Below are positions 62,283-64,000 of a DNA stretch of 64,000 nt, in pieces. Position 1 is the stretch's first letter. Each line of letters begins with the position of its first letter. This stretch comes from Culturomica massiliensis (lineage in GTDB: Bacteria; Bacteroidota; Bacteroidia; Bacteroidales; Marinifilaceae). The stretch lies in NCBI RefSeq assembly GCF_900091655.1, contig NZ_LT594621.1:1178001-1242000 (forward strand), written 5' to 3'. Both the position numbers and the translations under genes were made by a program. Under the pieces are notes generated by a model. It was not told the DNA's origin. It made no database searches and worked only from the letters and a program-made list of their open reading frames with translations.

Positions 62283-62918
62283 TTAAAAGAAAGGATTATA
62301 TCTTTTTTCCGCTCCGATAGTCGTCAATGGGCCATGCCCCGGAATAACCCTCACATCATCGTCCAATACAAACAATTTTGTCTGTATCGACTTCAGCAAA
62401 AGCTTCGAATCTCCTCCCGGCAAATCGGTTCTCCCGATACTTCCCGCAAACAAGGCATCTCCACTGATCAATAATTTATTGCTTTCGCTATAGAAACAAA
62501 GTCCCCCGGGAGAATGTCCGGGTACAGCTATCACCTTCAACTCCGAATTACCGAACTTGATCACATCCCCCTCTTTCAGATAAGTTCCGATAGCAGGAGG
62601 TTGTGTGATACCGGTAATCCCCAGCATACCAGCATAACTTATCGCACCCCGGTTCAGAAAATCATCCTCCTCACTGGCCTGCGGATCTATCCCATAAGCA
62701 TCTTTAATGAAATTATTTCCGAGAATATGATCAATATGCAGATGAGTGTCCAATAAACCGACCAGCTTCAATCCCTTACCCCTTACAAAATTTCTGAACT
62801 CCTCACGCTCTTCGTCATCAAAACAACCACAATCAATCACAACCGCTTCTCCCGTTTCATCATACAATAAAATTGTATTCTCCTGAAAAGGATTGTTCAC
62901 AAAAATCTTTACTTCCAT
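62283..62918 (-). CDS. Metallo-beta-lactamase-fold hydrolase (glyoxalase II-like)
   Basis: A 211-residue metal hydrolase with the MBL signature HLHIDH (HxHxDH, about 61-66), a C-terminal metal-binding PGHSPGGL, GDALFAGSIGRTDLPGGD and PGHGPLTTI. The pattern fits hydroxyacylglutathione hydrolase-like (YcbL-type) enzymes, which act on thioesters, but the true substrate is unknown. It is the first gene of the MBL-mtnN-luxS operon and has a good promoter upstream. Confidence 0.92.
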   Translation of the reverse strand: MEVKIFVNNPFQENTILLYDETGEAVVIDCGCFDDEEREEFRNFVRGKGLKLVGLLDTHLHIDHILGNNFIKDAYGIDPQASEEDDFLNRGAISYAGMLGITGITQPPAIGTYLKEGDVIKFGNSELKVIAVPGHSPGGLCFYSESNKLLISGDALFAGSIGRTDLPGGDSKLLLKSIQTKLFVLDDDVRVIPGHGPLTTIGAEKRYNPFF

Positions 62919-62944
62919 ACTCCCATTTAGATTAATTACAGGAA

Positions 62945-62974
62945 CAAAAGTATAAAATTATCACGTGTTCCAAA
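62945..62974 (-). promoter_or_regulatory. Promoter of the MBL-mtnN-luxS operon
   Basis: On the minus strand: -33 TTTG at 62974-62971, 18-nt spacer and -7 TACTTTTG at 62952-62945, 27 nt before the hydrolase ATG. Matches the Bacteroidota consensus with a spacer one nt short. Confidence 0.65.
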
Positions 62975-63023
62975 TCGAAAAGATAAACTTTAGACTTTAA
63001 ATTAGGTTGTAAAATCAAAAAAA

Positions 63024-64000
63024 TTACTGTGTCAAAGTATACCTTACACTCAATCCGAAATTGGTATTCGTTGTCGGGAAAGACAACGACACATAAGGTG
63101 TATTCACCACCCTGTCATAAAACAAACGCAAATTCAATCGGTTATTAAAAGTATAATCGGCAGAAACCTTAATACTCTTCACCTCTTGTCCGGCCGTCAG
63201 CTGGTCCACACTTTCCGATATACGACGGATAATCGTATTGTTACGACGGATCGAATAATCAAACTGAACGTTAATATCGTTATTCAATTGCCTGTTTTTA
63301 AAGAAAATAGGCAAATTACCGAAACGATACCCCACCCCGACAACCACCTCATTGCTGGAAGTTTCGGAAAGCTGGGCATTGACCAAACTCAAACTGACGT
63401 CCCTTCTGCGGTTGATATCGAAACGGGTCGTCAGGTTATTAACCCACACCATATCCATACTGATCAGGGGATTAAACTGCTCGTTAATCGATACCGTATT
63501 TACATCGAACAGAGCCATCCAGTTTCCCTGCACATCCATCGCATCTTCTGCATATTTCAGGTTAGAGGCAAACGATCCGATATTGTATTTACAAGTATAG
63601 GTATGATTCAGATTAAATGAACGGAACACCTTTTTCATAAAAGGAATATCCATCAGCCCGGTATAGGAAACCCGCCAGTTCGGGCGCATTGCCATAATCT
63701 TCGGGATCAGTCCGGAATAATCCCCTACTCCGTATGCCCGGTTAAAAGAGGTAATCAATACTTCCTGAGAAGTTGCTCCGTATCCGTTATAAAAACCGGT
63801 TTTCTTACCGTTGACTTCGATAGCTTCGTCTTCAAATGCTTTTCCATAACGCTTCATCGCCATTTCTTTCGATACTTTTTTCCGGTTCTCCAAAAACTCG
63901 TTATATACCTCGGCCGAAGCTGAAACGTCATTTCCGACCTTATAAAAAGCAGAATTCAACCCAACGACCGTCATACTGAAATTACCCGCTATCATTTTAT
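63024..64000 (-). CDS. sprA: SprA (Sov), type IX secretion translocon, C-terminal part
   Basis: Partial gene: the last ~325 codons of SprA, the large 36-strand translocon of the type IX secretion system; the frame runs off the window at 64000 and the visible ATG at 63995 is internal. Beta strands alternate, with SprA C-terminal blocks SYTGLMDIPFMKKVFRSFNLNHTYTCKYN near 105-133 and RFGNLPIFFKNRQLNNDINVQFDYS, and the protein ends in VRYTLTQ. With porT in the same window, the organism has this export system. Homology recognised from memory, not searched. Confidence 0.85.
   Translation of the reverse strand, partial: KMIAGNFSMTVVGLNSAFYKVGNDVSASAEVYNEFLENRKKVSKEMAMKRYGKAFEDEAIEVNGKKTGFYNGYGATSQEVLITSFNRAYGVGDYSGLIPKIMAMRPNWRVSYTGLMDIPFMKKVFRSFNLNHTYTCKYNIGSFASNLKYAEDAMDVQGNWMALFDVNTVSINEQFNPLISMDMVWVNNLTTRFDINRRRDVSLSLVNAQLSETSSNEVVVGVGYRFGNLPIFFKNRQLNNDINVQFDYSIRRNNTIIRRISESVDQLTAGQEVKSIKVSADYTFNNRLNLRLFYDRVVNTPYVSLSFPTTNTNFGLSVRYTLTQ

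Noticed and set aside
1..64000. tRNA, rRNA, CRISPR, transposase or phage genes
   Set aside because: I looked for T-loop strings, regularly spaced repeats and transposase/integrase motifs and found none that could be supported by eye.

Overview
The window looks like chromosomal DNA of a Bacteroidota bacterium, probably order Bacteroidales and possibly an Odoribacter-like lineage; the genus is a guess. Supporting signs are the Bacteroidota -33/-7 promoter pattern (TTTG, about 19 nt, TAnnTTTG) before several genes, two type IX secretion components (PorT and the C-terminus of SprA), a complete bat aerotolerance operon, an archaeal/eukaryal-type ProRS, DUF1599 and PUR-like DUF3276 proteins, many lipoproteins and OmpA/FadL-like barrels, and little use of Shine-Dalgarno sequences. 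No rRNA, tRNA, CRISPR array, insertion sequence or phage gene was found.

Layout. 0-5 kb: end of a surface-polysaccharide cluster (four glycosyltransferases and a hexapeptide acyltransferase). 5-7.3 kb: an orphan beta subunit of a Na+-pumping decarboxylase with a small membrane partner, and a secreted protein of unknown role. 7.5-13.7 kb: an orphan TPR-type sensor kinase, an SDR, a large MacB/FtsX-type permease and a small AAA_28 ATPase. 13.9-19.9 kb: TlpA-like thioredoxin lipid-face protein, a barrel protein, a membrane-embedded AraC regulator, then a DUF2089-Yip1-hydrolase operon and a C_GCAxxG_C_C protein. 20-31.6 kb: housekeeping (mutY, proS, miaB, TrmH-like, folP, tpiA) interleaved with a repeat-rich W/Y/G lipoprotein and a FadL/TodX-family barrel. 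31.7-36.7 kb: two AT-rich lipoprotein genes, then an ECF sigma operon whose last gene is a KYGN-repeat beta-helical adhesin-like protein. 36.7-43.5 kb: M49 peptidase, trmH, NUDIX, HU, FAD oxidoreductase and porT.

44.4-46.2 kb holds dnaX. It is split by a -1 frame change exactly at a run of eleven A residues, which would give a 369-residue gamma and a 574-residue tau form; this is the strongest unusual signal in the window. 46.3-55.2 kb is the moxR-DUF58-BatX-BatA-BatB-BatC-BatD-BatE operon on the minus strand. 55.3-59.3 kb is an envelope locus with two L,D-transpeptidases, two unknown membrane proteins and, just upstream, a small coiled-coil lipoprotein ending in ...KKNRK, reminiscent of Braun lipoprotein. 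59.5-63 kb has ubiE/menG, a PUR-like protein, a small membrane protein and an MBL hydrolase-mtnN-luxS operon (S-adenosylhomocysteine recycling/AI-2). The window ends inside sprA.

Operon borders are well marked by perfect inverted repeats, several of which lie between convergent genes and overlap the stop codons.
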